Origin: Cunninghamella blakesleeana
Lineage: Eukaryota; Mucoromycota; Mucoromycetes; Mucorales; Cunninghamellaceae
DNA length: 64,000 bases
Reading direction: 5' to 3'
Assembly: GCA_017871115.1 (NCBI GenBank)
Contig: JAFCIZ010000001.1
Location: 5,127,501-5,191,500, forward strand
The notes below the pieces were generated by a model that was not told where the DNA came from, ran no database searches, and was given only the letters and a program-made list of their open reading frames with translations. A program made the position numbers and the translations under genes. Below, one piece after another: positions 15,459 through 28,900 of the stretch (the first letter of the stretch is position 1; every line of letters starts with the position of its first letter).

Positions 15459-16841
15459 TCATCTGAAGGAGTTTTTCATTTCGCGTAAAGTATGTAATAC
15501 TTCAACAGGATCACTTTTGCCAGCAATAAGTTGGAGAGCTTGTTCATTGACTCTTAAGAATGGGTTATAGAGTTTTTCTTGACCTATTGTTGACGGTACT
15601 GTAATCGTTTTATCTTGGCACCAAGCCCATTTTGCCATTAAGTTTTCATTATGAGGTTCTAATGTAATAGCAAACTATCAAATAAAATAAAAATAATAAT
15701 TAGATAATCTTGTTAACTCACGATTTCCTTATATTTGGATCTTTTTTCTTTTTTTTTACATACCTATTCCCTCTCTCCCCCTCTTTTTTCTTTTTAGATT
15801 TATATATCATATTATATTATGTTACATTATTTTACTTTACCTTTAGATTTTGTTTTGTATATTCGTGTCCACAATAAACCCAAGTGTCATCAGGTAATTT
15901 TGTAATAACATGGAATAAAATACGATACATATCTCTTGCATCTCCTTCAAAGAACTTCCCAATACCGGCAACAAACAAAGTACTACATCAAAAGAAAGAA
16001 AAAAAAAGAATAGAGAAAAAAAAGTTTAATAATAACCTTAAATAATGATTGTTAATATTATTTTTATTTAATTAATATTATTTTATATTATATATTTACT
16101 CTCCCGTGAACACAGCCTTTTCATTTGTAGCAGGATCTACGACATAATAGCAAACATGACCTTTTGTATGACATGGTGTATGTAAAGGTGTAATTTCCAA
16201 TGATCCTAATTTAAATTCCTCGTGATCTTTGCAAACATAATTAATTTCTGGTATTCTAGCGTCTGCTCCATATACTGCTAATCCAGGTTTTTTAGCTATG
16301 TTGAAATAAGTAAATAATAATAATAATAATCATCCAAATAGATAGATTAGAAAAATGAATTGTGTTACCCTGATCCTAATTCTCTTTTTTTTTTTAAAAA
16401 AAAAGTCGTTTCAAAAAAAAAAAGAAACGAAACCTATTTTTATTTTTCCTTATTCCCTTTTTTTCTTTTATATTTACCTACTAATTCAATATTTCCCCCA
16501 GAATGGTCCCAATGATGATGCGTTACAAAAACACTATAAATATTTATTTATATATAAAAAATAGATAAAAAATAAATTTTTGTTATTCTTATTCGTCATT
16601 ATTTTATAATAACATAACCCTTATCCTTTTTGTCTTCATTATTTTTTATATACATATACATAGTTTTTTTATTATCATTATATTATTATTATTACCTCGA
16701 TAACTTTGCACCTGTTTGACTAATAACATTTAATATTTTTATAGGTTCAACTGGATCTATGACAGCTGCTTCTTTTGTTTTTTCGTCAATTAAAATATAA
16801 GAATAGTTATCTTCTAGTACACCAATAGGAATGATCTTCAT
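15459..16841 (-). CDS. GLO2: Hydroxyacylglutathione hydrolase (glyoxalase II)
   Basis: Five exons: 16696-16841, 16478-16533, 16100-16295, 15841-15982 and 15459-15674. They give 252 codons with stop, the normal size for glyoxalase II. The metallo-beta-lactamase signature [10 protein letters not shown] sits at about residues 53-62, supplying H54, H56, D58 and H59. Further metal ligands appear in [12 protein letters not shown] and FTGDTLFVAG, and GCGRFFEG is represented by [10 protein letters not shown]. The C-terminal [11 protein letters not shown] carries the last histidine, and the tail has the substrate-domain helices ([10 protein letters not shown]). The enzyme hydrolyses S-D-lactoylglutathione to D-lactate and glutathione in methylglyoxal detoxification. 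The start [17 protein letters not shown] is canonical for the cytosolic form; I see no transit peptide. Confidence 0.95.
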
Positions 16842-17500
16842 TATAATAAAAAGTATTTAATATATATAAGTGTATATAAAGATATAAATAATATAGAATG
16901 AAAAGATAGAATAAATAAAGAAAAAAAAAAGAACAAGTGAAAAAAAAATAAGAAAAAAAGGGAAAAGAAAGAAAAGAGAGTTGTTCAAGAAAAAATAGGT
17001 TGATAAAAAGAAACTTCTATTTAAAATTAAAGTCCGCCTCTATTCTTCAACAAATATAATAAATAATAATAATAAAATCAATTATATATTCATATATTTT
17101 GTGGTAAAGACGGTACGTACTCTTTTTATTTTATTTTTATTTTCATTACATCTTTTTTTTGTAGTTAGATCAATTGAACAATAATAATAAATAGTAATAA
17201 ATATACCAAATATAAATAAATAAATAAATAGATAAAATAAAAAGGAGAATAAACTGTCTCAAATTGTTGACAACCGTTTACTTATTAAGCTATTTGTAAC
17301 ATTAAAGAGATGAAAACACTTCCAAAAATGATTAATAAATAATAAATATAAATAATAATACTAAAAAAAAGTGGGGGGAGAGAAGCTTTTTTTTAAATAA
17401 CCGAAGTTCATTTTTTTTTGCTTTCAAACATGTTGAATGAGTCACGTGACATTCTTTATATATTTATTAAAAAAATACAATAAAAACTTTATTTTACTTT
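16842..17500. other. Intergenic/promoter of the glyoxalase II gene
   Basis: About 660 bp between two minus-strand genes. The first 200 bp upstream of the GLO2 start are A/G-rich. A perfect 10-bp palindrome containing CACGTG is listed separately. I recognise nothing else. Confidence 0.5.
17441..17450. promoter_or_regulatory. Perfect E-box palindrome GTCACGTGAC
   Basis: This 10-bp palindrome matches the known bHLH-zip consensus (Cbf1/USF/TFE class). It lies about 50 bp past the KTI12 stop and 600 bp upstream of the GLO2 start. Function is inferred only from the motif. Confidence 0.4.
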
Positions 17501-18680
17501 TTATGACAAATTGGTATTTAAAAAATCTATAAACATGTTGGATAGCCTAGACATATCTTGAGTAGTTCTTATTTTATTATATGATACAAATTGTTTTCTT
17601 AATCGTCTTAATTCGGATAAAGTTAATATTCTTGATGGGTTAATGACTTTTGAGGTTGAATTAGGCATGTTCATTGGCAATCCTCCAGCACCATGTTCCT
17701 TTTGTCCTTCTATAATAGCATTAATGATTTCTAATGTAATTCTATCCAATTCATAAACATAATTTGTATCGGATACAGGTTTCTATTTATATTTATTATA
17801 AATAAAAAGAAAAAGTAATAACAAAAGTCATCATATGAGCATATATATAATCTTTTTAACCTTTTCTCCAACATTATTATTATTATTATTACCGAAACTG
17901 TCGAGAAATTAGGTGGTGGTGGTTTACGGAGTATAACAGCATCCCATATTTTATCACCTGGTATATCAACATCATCATAAATAATAGTAAATAAAGGTGA
18001 ATCCCATCGATTTCTACCTTCAGGTTCTTCATATCTTGTAACAAGTTCATCAAATCTGGTAGTAATAATAATGGTATGTAAATATATTATATTGTTCTTA
18101 TTCCTTTCTTCACCTATTTATATATATTTGTATATTTATATGAATCTATATCTTACACTTGTTCATCATAAGCTTGTTCACCACGAAGACTATTCCATTC
18201 TTTAGCCAATGGCGAAGGAGTTCCAGCGTGAATAACACAGTGAGGGGTACTAAGAGCCCGAGCAACACAGTATAATTGATATCGAAAACCTTTAATATAA
18301 TTTAGTCCATCGGCAATAACAATATCATCCTTTGTTAATAACCGCTCTACCGCTGAAAGCATGGCTCCACGTGCTTTTTTTTCTTCTCTAGCATCTTGCA
18401 AAATAAAATATATAGTAATAATGGCAATATGTTATTCTATTAATGTGAATATTTATATGTATGTACATGTACATGTGCATTTTTATTTTTATTTTAATAA
18501 TAAAATGTAATAAATACCTTTATAAGCTTCTTTTGATACATGTAAGGATTCGTCATTGATCAAGTGAATTCGCATTGATTTCTTTTCATCTTCCAATCGT
18601 TGTTTTAAATAAGATTCAACTTCGAGAGCTCTTTTTGATTTTCCGGAAGAAGGAAAACCTGTAATAATAATAAGTGGCAT
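17501..18680 (-). CDS. KTI12: Elongator-associated protein Kti12
   Basis: Exons 18518-18680, 18157-18394, 17893-18055 and 17501-17782 give 282 codons with stop, close to yeast Kti12. The start MPLIIITGFPSSGKS places the P-loop (GFPSSGKS) at residues 8-15, exactly as in Kti12/PSTK-type kinases. It is followed by SMRIHLINDESL and DIVIADGLNYIKGFRYQLYC (Walker B-like DGLNYIKG). Further matches are FDELVTRYEEPEGRNRWDSPLF and the C-terminal SRILTLSELRRLRKQF, both typical of the family. Kti12 is a tRNA-binding ATPase that assists Elongator in wobble-uridine modification. An upstream in-frame ATG exists near 18701 but would add residues before the conserved start. The arrestin gene diverges from it about 600 bp away. 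Confidence 0.95.
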
Positions 18681-19287
18681 AGAAAATATTAACAATAGCA
18701 ATAAAGACTATATTATAAAAAAAAAAAAAAGAGAAAAAAAAAAAGAGAAAAATACGGACCTTGAACTTTTTTTTACAAAAAAAAAAGGTGGCGCTTTTAA
18801 AAAATAAAAATGGCAATTATTTTTTTAACCGAAATAAAACTAGGTAAAAAATAAAGTAAAGTAAAAAAAAAAAGTGTTTGCTTTTAATTCATAAACAAAG
18901 TATTTTATATAACTGTTAATGATTCATTTAAATAATAGAGTACAAAGTAATATAATAAAAATGATAATACTATTTATAATAATGTCATAATAACAATGTA
19001 AAACTATTGGAACGTTCAGATCAAAAAAAATAAAATTAGTAGGTTCTCGGAGATGCTTGAATCTTGATTTTTCATTGGCCAAAAATGTTCCCACACTGCC
19101 TGCAAGGTTAAATTTTTTTATTCCACTCAATTTTTTTTTTACGCTCCTTTTCCTTTTTTTCTCCCTTTTTCCTTTTTCTTTCAAAAAAAAATTTTGACAT
19201 AATAAAATATATAGAATAATAATAATAAACGTATAGTTGGTCATTGTTTTTCATTTTTATCAACTTGAGGAAAAAAAAGTTTATGAA
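18681..19287. other. Intergenic, divergent promoters of KTI12 and the arrestin gene
   Basis: About 600 bp with A-tracts and pyrimidine tracts. The small frames at 18924-19293 on the minus strand are low-complexity K/F-rich and not credible genes. Confidence 0.6.
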
Positions 19288-21305
19288 ATGCATCTTGGCT
19301 TATTATCAAGTGAACGATTATCATTTGATCCTCTTAAACCTATTATATTAAGTGGTCAATCTAATGAGGAAAGTTCAGTTGTATTTAGTGGTAATGTGGT
19401 TTTATCTTTAGGTAAAGCTACTAAAGTATCAAGTATTCATGTTACTCTTAAATCAGTCGCAACCACTTATTGGCCTGAAGGTAAATAAATAATAATAAAT
19501 AATAGAAATTATTTATATATTTAAAAAGAATTGGGCCATGTTTTAATATATATATATATAATAAAAATAATAATTATAGGTATTGGTGCTCGTGGAACTA
19601 GACTTTCTTATGATAAAATATTAAATGAACAAACAACAACAATATTTAAAGCGGATCAAGAAAAAAAAGGTTATACTCAATTACCTGCTGGTATTCATAA
19701 ATATTTATTTACTTTTGTAATACCTAATGTAAGTTATAAATTTATATCAGAATAAATATAATAAGTATAAAGAAGTATAGATAGATAAAATAATTAACAA
19801 TGGCAACTCTTTATTTTTATTTTATATATTTATATATCTGTGCATATTTATAGTCAACAGTTGAGACAGTAGAAGATGTTTATGGCCGTGTAAAACATTC
19901 TGTAGAAGCTCGAGTGATTAGTCCTGGTATCTCATTATTAAATAGTTGGCACATCTCTAAGTCCGTTCTAGTTTTAAGAACCTATTTATCTAATGCATTA
20001 TTAACCAACAATTCCTTACCCAATTTATCAAGAACGTTTGAAAAGTCGTTACCTGGTATTGATCTTCAAGCTATGGTAGAACAAGCAGCTTTCTCATCTG
20101 GGGATTTATTTCATATACGTTTAATGTTACAGCCACAAATGAAACGGGTGAAAATAGAACAATTGGAACTTTATGTAATAGAACATCGACGTTATTGTGT
20201 ACCAGAAATGCGTGCTATTCGCACAGACCAGCAGCGATTCTTTCTTTCTTTTTTGTCTGCCACAAATTTAGATGATGAACAACAGCAGGAACATGAAGAT
20301 GCATTAATGATAAATAAACAATGGTCAGCTCTCTTTAATAAAAGTGGGCAAACACCAATGGATGTTCATGATACCTTAAATTACCGTCTTACATTTGCAA
20401 CACCTACTTGTGTACGTAATTTTCATCATTCCACTTCTTATAAAGATATCTCTTTTAAGCATCATCTAACCATTCATGCTGTCGTTTCTTATCCTGAACC
20501 TGCTTCTATGCCAGTATCTCCTAACCCTTCCACAACAATAAACCATAATCCTTCATCAGCAGTAGCATCATCATCATCATTTAATACTACAGCTACTACG
20601 ACAAATACATTAACTGATGAAGATTTTCCTTCTTCTTCTTCTTCCTCATCATCTTCATCACCATCTACACCTACTATATCAAGAAGATCATCCATGATAC
20701 GTAGCCATAGCGATCAAAATGTAGTACACGCTAATGGTGACCAACAACATCAAGCACCTTCATCGCATCATCATACAGGATCTAAATGGTTAAATAAATT
20801 AAGAAAACAACACCATCGGTCAGATAAAGATATTCAAGAAAATCATTCTCACCAACCTATTATGGAACGAAAACGAGAAAGTATTAAATTTGAAATCCCT
20901 ATTACTGTGTATGATTGTAGGTTAAAAGAAGATTTTGGAAGATTGCCTTCTTATTCTGAAATCATTCCTATACCTAATATGACAACGAGTCATCACCCTT
21001 CCTTTTCTTCTGAAAAAGGTGGTCCTAGTGGTAGTAGTAGTAGTAGCAATATTACTGGTAGTCAACGAATGCCTATGACACCTGATTCTTCCCCTCCCAC
21101 TTCTCCTTCTTCTTCACGAAGAAATTCTTGTAATATTGAAGCTCATGTCTTTTTATGCCCTTGTTATTTTGCTTTTCGTCGCCAAGTGGAACGGGCGGCC
21201 AATGTACAATTAGTTTCTCCTCCTCCTCCTCCTCCTTCATTATCAGTAGATGATAATGGGTTGGAAAGAATACCCTCAAAACCTCCTCCACAATATATGG
21301 ATTAA
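19288..21305 (+). CDS. Arrestin-related trafficking adaptor (ART-like) with PY motifs
   Basis: Exons 19288-19480, 19580-19728 and 19854-21305 give 598 codons with stop. The arrestin-N region spans the three exons: SFDPLKPIILSGQSNEESSV, then YTQLPAGIHKYLFTFVIPN and STVETVEDVYGRVKHSVEAR. An arrestin-C-like domain follows (about residues 130-420). The second half is Ser/His-rich and disordered. Two PY motifs are visible: LPSY at 478-481 and PPQY at 592-595, three residues from the end. Such motifs bind WW domains of Rsp5/NEDD4 ubiquitin ligases, and ART proteins recruit these to plasma-membrane transporters for endocytosis. The ATG at 19288 is the first in frame; an upstream coding exon is possible because the frame stays open back to 19237. 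Confidence 0.88.
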
Positions 21306-21853
21306 AATATATATTGCTTTTTTCAATTTATTTTTTTATTTAATTAGCATTTTTTACACTCTATTGTTTTTCATACCCTTCTCGTTTTACACACTATTAT
21401 TTTGTTATTAAAAAATTATTTGTTATACATTGTATTTCTCTATATCATTTTTTCTCTCTAAAATATTAAAATAAATTTTAATAAATATTATAAATAAAAT
21501 AAAAATCATGTCATCTTAAATAATTAATATAAAGTTTTTTTTTATCTCAGATTCATTTTTTTATTTATATCCCGTGGGTGAACTATATAGCGAAGGTATG
21601 CCCATTAATGCTAAAAAATATAATAAAAATTTATTGGTTGTAAATAAATAAAACTGGCGGTATTTAAATATTGATTTTATTTTATAATCTTTACCTTTCC
21701 TCTTTCTCTTTTTTTTCGCTATTAGCTTCACTATTCTTTTTTTTTTTATTCTAGCTCTATTTTTTTTTTTTTTTTTTTTTTTTTTTTCACTTTTATTATC
21801 TTTTAATATATTGTAATATTTATATAATTTTTTAAAAAAAGAATGCCACAGTT
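21306..21853. other. Intergenic
   Basis: About 550 bp between two plus-strand genes. A T-tract at about 21761-21787 and a pyrimidine-rich stretch precede the next start. Nothing else is seen. Confidence 0.6.
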
Positions 21854-24257
21854 ATGTCGTTTTCAATAATGTCAAATTTTACAGCTCAACTAATGAATAA
21901 TAGTAATAATAATACTAATGAAGACGAAACAGAAGAACATAACTATAATACAACACCACCTGATTATTCAATATATGCTATTGATAGCCCACCCCCTGAT
22001 TACATAACATTGGAAGATACTACCTGTTTACAACAAAAGTCGATAGATAATGTAACAACACAGTCTTGCCATGATCATATATCTTTTTTATATTCTATTC
22101 ATATGATTTTGGAAACTATACCGCAACCCTTACGTTATTTATATTTATGTCGTGCTGAAACCCGTTATATTCAATGGTTACGACTATTGCAACGAGAAAA
22201 GCCTTCTTTTCAATCGATACAGCATATGATGATACCACCTATGGGTAAAATAAATATATAAAAATATTATAATGGAATATAAATATAGTAGAATAAGAAT
22301 AAAATAATTAATTACCATTTTTCTTCTATTTTATTTATTTAATAAATTCTATTTAGATGTAATGTTTTGTTGGTATGTTCATATGCTATCACCTTACAGG
22401 TATTATGATGATTTAATAAAAAATAATTGGGAATTTGTATATAATTATCCATTACCATTAGAAAAAGCTGTAAGTATTTATACAGAAATAAACAAAAAAA
22501 ACTATACATATGTATATAAATAAATGATATTGATATACTTATATATGTATATATGTAGCGAGATGTAAAAACAAAATCATATTCTGGAAAAGATCCTTTA
22601 TCTGAACGATTTTGGTGTGCTTTTATTCCAAGTGAGCCTTATGAATTAACTTTGGAAGTTTTGCAGCAAGATAATGAACGTTTATATACTTGCTATTTTT
22701 GCCATGAAACTCAAAATTCATCATGGTACATATTAAAAAAATTAATGCACCTTTTGTACATATATATATTTATATTTTTATTTTATTTTATTTTTATTCT
22801 TTATTTCACTGCATTTTTTATTTTAGGGAAGAATACTGTGGGATGCGTATAAATAGTAAAAAATCAATTTTATGTAAACATTGTGGGTCGATTAACTCTT
22901 GTGAAACCATATCAACTTATCAGTTTATTAAAGATTTTTTAAATTCAACACGAAAACAAGTATCACTCAAGTAAGTACCATATATATAAATATAAATATA
23001 TATATATATTCTTATTCTTTCTTCTTTCTTCTTATTCTTTATTATTACAATGGTAAAAGAGGTATCATGGTCGATTGTAATGGAAATAAAGCAAAATTAA
23101 ATACCACAGAAAGCGCAGCTATGTATTTAATGTCACAATTAGTGCAGGAACATCAACAGCAGCCAATATTTGATGAATCCATGTTAAATTCATCTGAAGT
23201 ATGCCAATGGCCTATTGTGTATAGAAATTTAAAAAGAGTGAACAAGCGATTAGAAAGATTTAGAAAAGGGACATGGGACGTATTGTTGACAATTACCAAG
23301 ACATGCTATTTCCATATCATTTCGCCACTCTGTATTGATTTAATTCAAGCTGCTGGACGACAATATGACTTTATTACCAAATTAGTAGCAACTGATTGGC
23401 CCAGAATATCTACTTTACGTTTTGCAATACGACGATACGGTTTATTTTTACATTTAATCAAGCAAGAGCCTTCTTTAATGGCTATTCCGACATTAGATGT
23501 GGATGTATGCTGGCATACTCATATGATTTCTTCTCCTAAACAATATGCTCAGTATTGTATGCATGTATTTGGTCATCTTTTAAATCATAACGATGCTCTA
23601 CTTGATAAATCCTTTCTTCATGGTTTGGAATCCACAGCTACCACTTGGCATAATTATTTTGGTTCCAAAATTGATGAACCTTATACAGCTTGCCCCTCCA
23701 CTCTTAGTTTATTATCATCAACTACATCATCATCGACTTTACCTTTGTTAGGAAAATGGGTTAAACAAAAACACTCAAGTTCAAATAAAAAAGGGGTAGC
23801 AACAACAATAACAACTATGGATATTTATTTAAATGATGATTTAAATTTTATCAATAACAAAAGTCAGCTCATTAATCAATACGAAACCATAAATAATGAC
23901 AATAGTAATAATGATAATAATAATAATAATTTGGATAATGATAATGAAAATAACAATATCTCCAACCCTTCCACCACTTTATTATTATCTCGCTATGAAT
24001 CACCACCACCTCTACCAATACCACTTGTCGATACGGCACATTCTGAATCTACCGCAACATCTTCCTCCCTTATATCCTCATCCTTATCAACGAAACAGAA
24101 GCATGATTTGTTTTTAGCTTCTATGACAACGGTTGCTTTACACCATCAAAAATCTGTCAATACATGTTTTGGCTGCTCTATGAATGAACAAGACTCATCT
24201 CATGTTAGTTACTATGGTTTCATTGGTAATATTACTGGTGATTCATTAATTCTTTAA
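21854..24257 (+). CDS. DUF1399/GRDP-like protein with embedded Cys4 zinc-binding segment
   Basis: Exons 21854-22244, 22357-22469, 22559-22725, 22827-22970 and 23060-24257 give 671 codons with stop. The plant GRDP-like DUF1399 signature is clear in two places. One is DVMFCWYVHMLSPYRYYDDL; the other is DVDVCWHTHMISSPKQYAQY followed by VFGHLLNHND. This family is of unknown mechanism and was first named from glycine-rich plant proteins in stress and auxin responses. Between the two parts lies LYTCYFCHETQ, then CGMRI and CKHCG, a CxxC...C...CxxC pattern that could bind zinc. The C-terminal 200 residues are Ser/Asn/Pro-rich. An N-terminal TPPDYS and PPPDY (PPxY) could bind WW domains. The ATG at 21842 is rejected because its frame closes after eight codons. 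The last acceptor (AG at 23058-23059) is chosen by phase only. Confidence 0.85.
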
Positions 24258-24403
24258 AAAAAAAACTTTATGTAAATAGTAATAAATAAAAAAAAGAAAT
24301 TCAATTGTATTTTTAATAATAATTATAATAAAAATGAAACAAGTATACAATTTTTTAAAAAAAAAAACAAAAGAAAATAAAGGATATATTATTAAATTAA
24401 GAG

Positions 24404-24807
24404 TTATTCTGATTTTGCATTATTTTTTTTGGCTTGTTCTTCTTTATAAGTATAATAAAGTGATCCACCAACCATGGCTAAAATTGTAAAACCTTGGGCA
24501 GCAACTAAATTCGATTAAAATTGTATATGTTTATGTATATATATACAAAAGGATAAGAAGAAAAAGAATAGCGAATATATATATATATATATATATATTA
24601 GTCATTGGTCCACTTTTGATGTCATTTTTTTATCAATATTATTATTACCCCGAAGTCTGAACATATTATTAGCATATACTTTATTTCCAGTTTTTACACC
24701 AAAGGTAGCAGCACCTAAAGCAAAGCATGTTAAGGCAACACCTATGCATACACATATAATAAACCATTCATTGGTAACCTAAATCCCTCATATTATTTTA
24801 TTCATTT

Positions 24808-24858
<51 letters not shown>

Positions 24859-24981
24859 TATTTATTTACCAGCAGGTACTAATGGTTCTTCTCTTGATTT
24901 TCTTTTCATTCGTTGCCAAGCAGTTTCACCATTCATGGCCATATACATTTTTTCCATTTCTTCTCTAGTATATTCCTTCAT
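24404..24981 (-). CDS. HIG1-domain mitochondrial protein (Rcf1-like)
   Basis: Exons 24870-24981, 24649-24741 and 24404-24504 give 102 codons with stop. The N-terminal part has MNGETAWQRMKRKSREEPLV, then two hydrophobic helices, VALTCFALGAATFGV and GFTILAMVGGSLYYTY. Between them NNMFRLRVAAQGFTI matches the HIG1 consensus (MMRxRVxAQGxT). HIG1/Rcf1 proteins sit in the inner mitochondrial membrane and promote cytochrome oxidase and supercomplex assembly. At 101 residues it is shorter than yeast Rcf1 (159) and nearer to metazoan HIGD2 or fungal Rcf1-like short forms. It shares a 490-bp divergent promoter region with the kinesin gene. Confidence 0.88.
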
Positions 24982-25471
24982 ATTTATAGTAAAAATAAAA
25001 TTATGGGTAAAATTAAAAGTGAAAAGTGAACGAGAAAAACAAAAGTGTTGAAAAAAAAAATTCTAAATTTTTAAATAAAATTTTACACTCCGATTTTCTT
25101 TAGCTTTTTGCTTAACTCTTAATATGATTAATTTAATGGTTTTTTTTATTATAATGATTAAATTTATTTTTATGTATGTTGTAACAATGATAAGTACATT
25201 TAAAAAAAAGAAAAGTATGTTTTATTTTATTACATTTAAGTTCGTTTTTCCAAATATGGCATTATGATGTTTTTTTTGCAAGTCTGAATTTAAAGTTCAA
25301 ATTTTTAAAATAAAGTGATTTTTTTTCCAAGTTCCTTTTTTCACTTTCTCCTTTTTTTTTTCTTTTAAAAAAACTTACTAAATATACTTATTTTTTTCAC
25401 CTTTCTCTCTCTTTTTTTTCATTCATTTATCTTATTCAATCCTTTTTGCTTTATATTTTTTTTAATATTTA
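24982..25471. other. Divergent promoter region, HIG1 gene and kinesin gene
   Basis: About 490 bp of AT-rich sequence with T-rich tracts just upstream of the kinesin ATG. No specific element is recognised. Confidence 0.5.
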
Positions 25472-25906
25472 ATGTCATCCAAAGACGGGGATCAATCCTC
25501 TCTAGCTGCTGTGCAAGTAGGTAAGAGGGACTTTTTTTTATTTTTATTTTTAAAAAATATGAAATTGAAATAAATTTTTTCTCTCTATCTTTCTTTCTTT
25601 TTCTTTTTTAATCCTTCTTCCATTTTTTGTTTATTATTATTGTTATTGTTATATACTTATAAATAATATATTATAATTTAGCTGTACGTATTAGACCTTT
25701 ATCAGAAAAAGATCGTGTTCAACCAAGGTTTGCCAATGCAACGAATGATGATGTTTTACAGGTACATGACAACAATACAGTATTAGTTACACCACCCCAT
25801 AATAAATCATTTATATTTGACCATGTCTTTGGTCCTCATACTCGACAATGTGATATTTTTTCAACTTTGGGCGAAAAAGCTATTCATAAATTTATTGAAG
25901 GTAAAG

Positions 25907-25944
<38 letters not shown>

Positions 25945-28900
25945 GAGAAAGTTGGTTTCATATTATTTTATTTTTACGATTATTATATCTCCTAACCCAA
26001 TAATATATATTTCTTCTTTCCCCCTGAATTTTTCTTAGGTTATAATGTTACAATGCTTGCATATGTAAGAATGAATAATAATAAAAATAGATAGATAATC
26101 AGATGTATTGATTATATAATTATATTTTATTAAATTCAATAAACAAATGTTTTATTAGGGACAAACATCATCGGGAAAGACATATACAATGGGAACAGCT
26201 CAACATAAAGGCAGGCATGATCCAGAACAAAATGGTATAGTACCTCGCGCCATGGCATTATTATTTGAATTGTTACACCAAAATGATACAACAACAACAA
26301 GGCCTAATTCACCAGCAACCTCCCTTTCTTCAGATGGTATAAACAACAATAATACTTCGAAAGGACGTTTAAGACCTCTATCTAGGATATCTTATAATAA
26401 TTCATCTTTATTAGCATCTCTTTCTCCACCACAATCTTCTCATTCAACTACCTCCTCCTCCTCTTCCTCTGCTTCTTCTATTACATCCTCTTCTTTAGCA
26501 TCAAAATATAAATATACTGTTAAGGTATCTTTTGTTGAAATTTATAATGAAGAATTAATTGATTTATTAAATGGTGCTTCTCCGAATGAACGGCCTCCTA
26601 TTACTATTCGTGAAGATTCAAAAGGTCAAATTTATTGGACTGGTGTAAAGGAAATGGTTGTAAATAGTACTGAAGATGTATTAATGTAAATATAAAAATT
26701 AAAATTATTATAATAATAACAATAATACTCATCATATTAATCATCCATATTTATTTATTTATCTGTTATTTCTATATTTAAATAAGGTTTTTGCAACAAG
26801 GAACACAAAACCGTGCTACAGGTGCTACAGATATGAATGAACAATCATCACGATCCCATGCAGTTTTTTCAGTATCTCTTCGACAAGAAAAATTCGTTCC
26901 AACCAACCAAGCCTCTACTTCTACATCAAGGGCAACAAGCCCTGCTTCACCTAGAGTCAAAGCCAGACCACATAGTACCATTGGATTACGGAATATAAAT
27001 GAAGATCATACAAATGAAGATGGTGAATGGGTTATTACTTCTTCCAAATTTCATTTTGTTGATTTAGCAGGTAGTGAAAGGGTAAATAATAATAGTAATA
27101 AATAAAATAAAATAATAAAAATAATAAAAATAAAAATAGATAAAAAGGATTTCATTTATCTTAGCTAATTAATAAAATTCTTTTTACTTTATTTTTTCTT
27201 TTTTACCAATTAGTTGAAGCGTACAGCAGCAGAAGGGGATAGAAGAAAAGAAGGGATCAGTATTAACGGTGGATTATTAGCACTTGGTAATGTTATTTCA
27301 GCTCTAGGTGACCCATCTAAAAGAAGTACTCATATTCCCTATCGTGATTCCAAATTAACTCGATTACTTCAAGATTCCCTTGGTGGTAGTGCTATGACAT
27401 TAATGATTGCATGTGTTAGTCCAATGGAATATAATATAAATGAAACATTAAACACTCTTCAATATGCAAATCGTGCTAGAAATATTAAAAATAAAATGGA
27501 AAAAAATGAAGCGGAAGAATGGATGACAACAGATAGTATCGATCTTTTACGTACAATGGTTATGAAATTAAAAAATGAATTAAGGCAACAACGTGATCCA
27601 GAAGAAAGTCAACAGCAACAACAACTAGTTATTGCTGATTTAAAACGACAAGTAGAAGAGCTTTTAATGGAGGCAACAGTGACGAGGGAACGCAATAGAA
27701 TGGTTGAAAATGAATTACAAATATTAAGATCTAATAAAAACAACAACAATAACAATAGAAACAGTAGCTGTTTTGGAAGTGATTTTGAACATCTTGTTGA
27801 ACCAGTAATTGAGCAATATGAAACAAGTATTGCCTCTTTGGAATCAAAATTATCTATGTCTCGTGCAGCTTTAAACCATTCTGATTTTAGAATTGAAGAA
27901 CTTCAAGAACTAACCGATCAACAAACTGTTACCATTCATGATTTGCAAAATCAATTAAAAAATTTAGCAACCAACAACGAACAGCAACAACAATATATTA
28001 TGGAATTAGAAGGTAAACTCTCTCATTCCGTTAAGGATGCTGTTCAAGATGAAGAATTATTAACAGAACTTAAGAATCGAATCATGAAATTTAAAGAAAT
28101 GGATGATAATACAGAACAATATATATTAAATCTTGAAAAACAGTTGGCCATGAATGAACATGAATATACTAAAAAAGTTGAAAAATATCAAACCACTTTG
28201 GAGGAACAAACTGAAAAAATGAATCAATTAAAAAATAATCTTCACAATCTACATCATCCTCATGACAATACCACACATTCTCAAAACGATAATAATAAAG
28301 ATGATAATAAGGACAATAGTATAAACGATCTTTTGAAGGAACGAGATTTATTACAAAAGAAAGTATCTCAATTAGAAATTGAAATATCTACGTTAAATAC
28401 AAAATTAGGGCAGCAAGAGCAACAACAGCAACAACAACAGCTACCACTGAATAACGATAATAGCAACAATAATAATAATAATATTAGAAGACTATCTACA
28501 CATCTTGAAATGAATTCTTTAGAACATCAAAAACAAAATGATCCATCCTTAAAATCAAATACCACAAGTGGGAATATAGATATTGATTTAGAAGCTCGTA
28601 AAAAAATGTTTTCAAGAGATCCTGCAGCTCGTAGAAAATCCACTTTATTACAATCCACTTTGGCTTCATTGGAAAATGTACAATTGGAATATGTTGCTTT
28701 GAAAGAACGTTATAAGCATTGGTCAGTAAAAACTGATACTCATTCACCTCTTCCATTAACTTCCTTGTCGCCCTCTTCCTCTTCATCCGCTACAGCAGCA
28801 ACACAATTAGACATAGAGGCTTCCCATGCACTCTCATTAACTTCTGAATCCTCTATGGCCGATATGGTACCTATCATAAAAGGTAAATGTGATACAGTTT

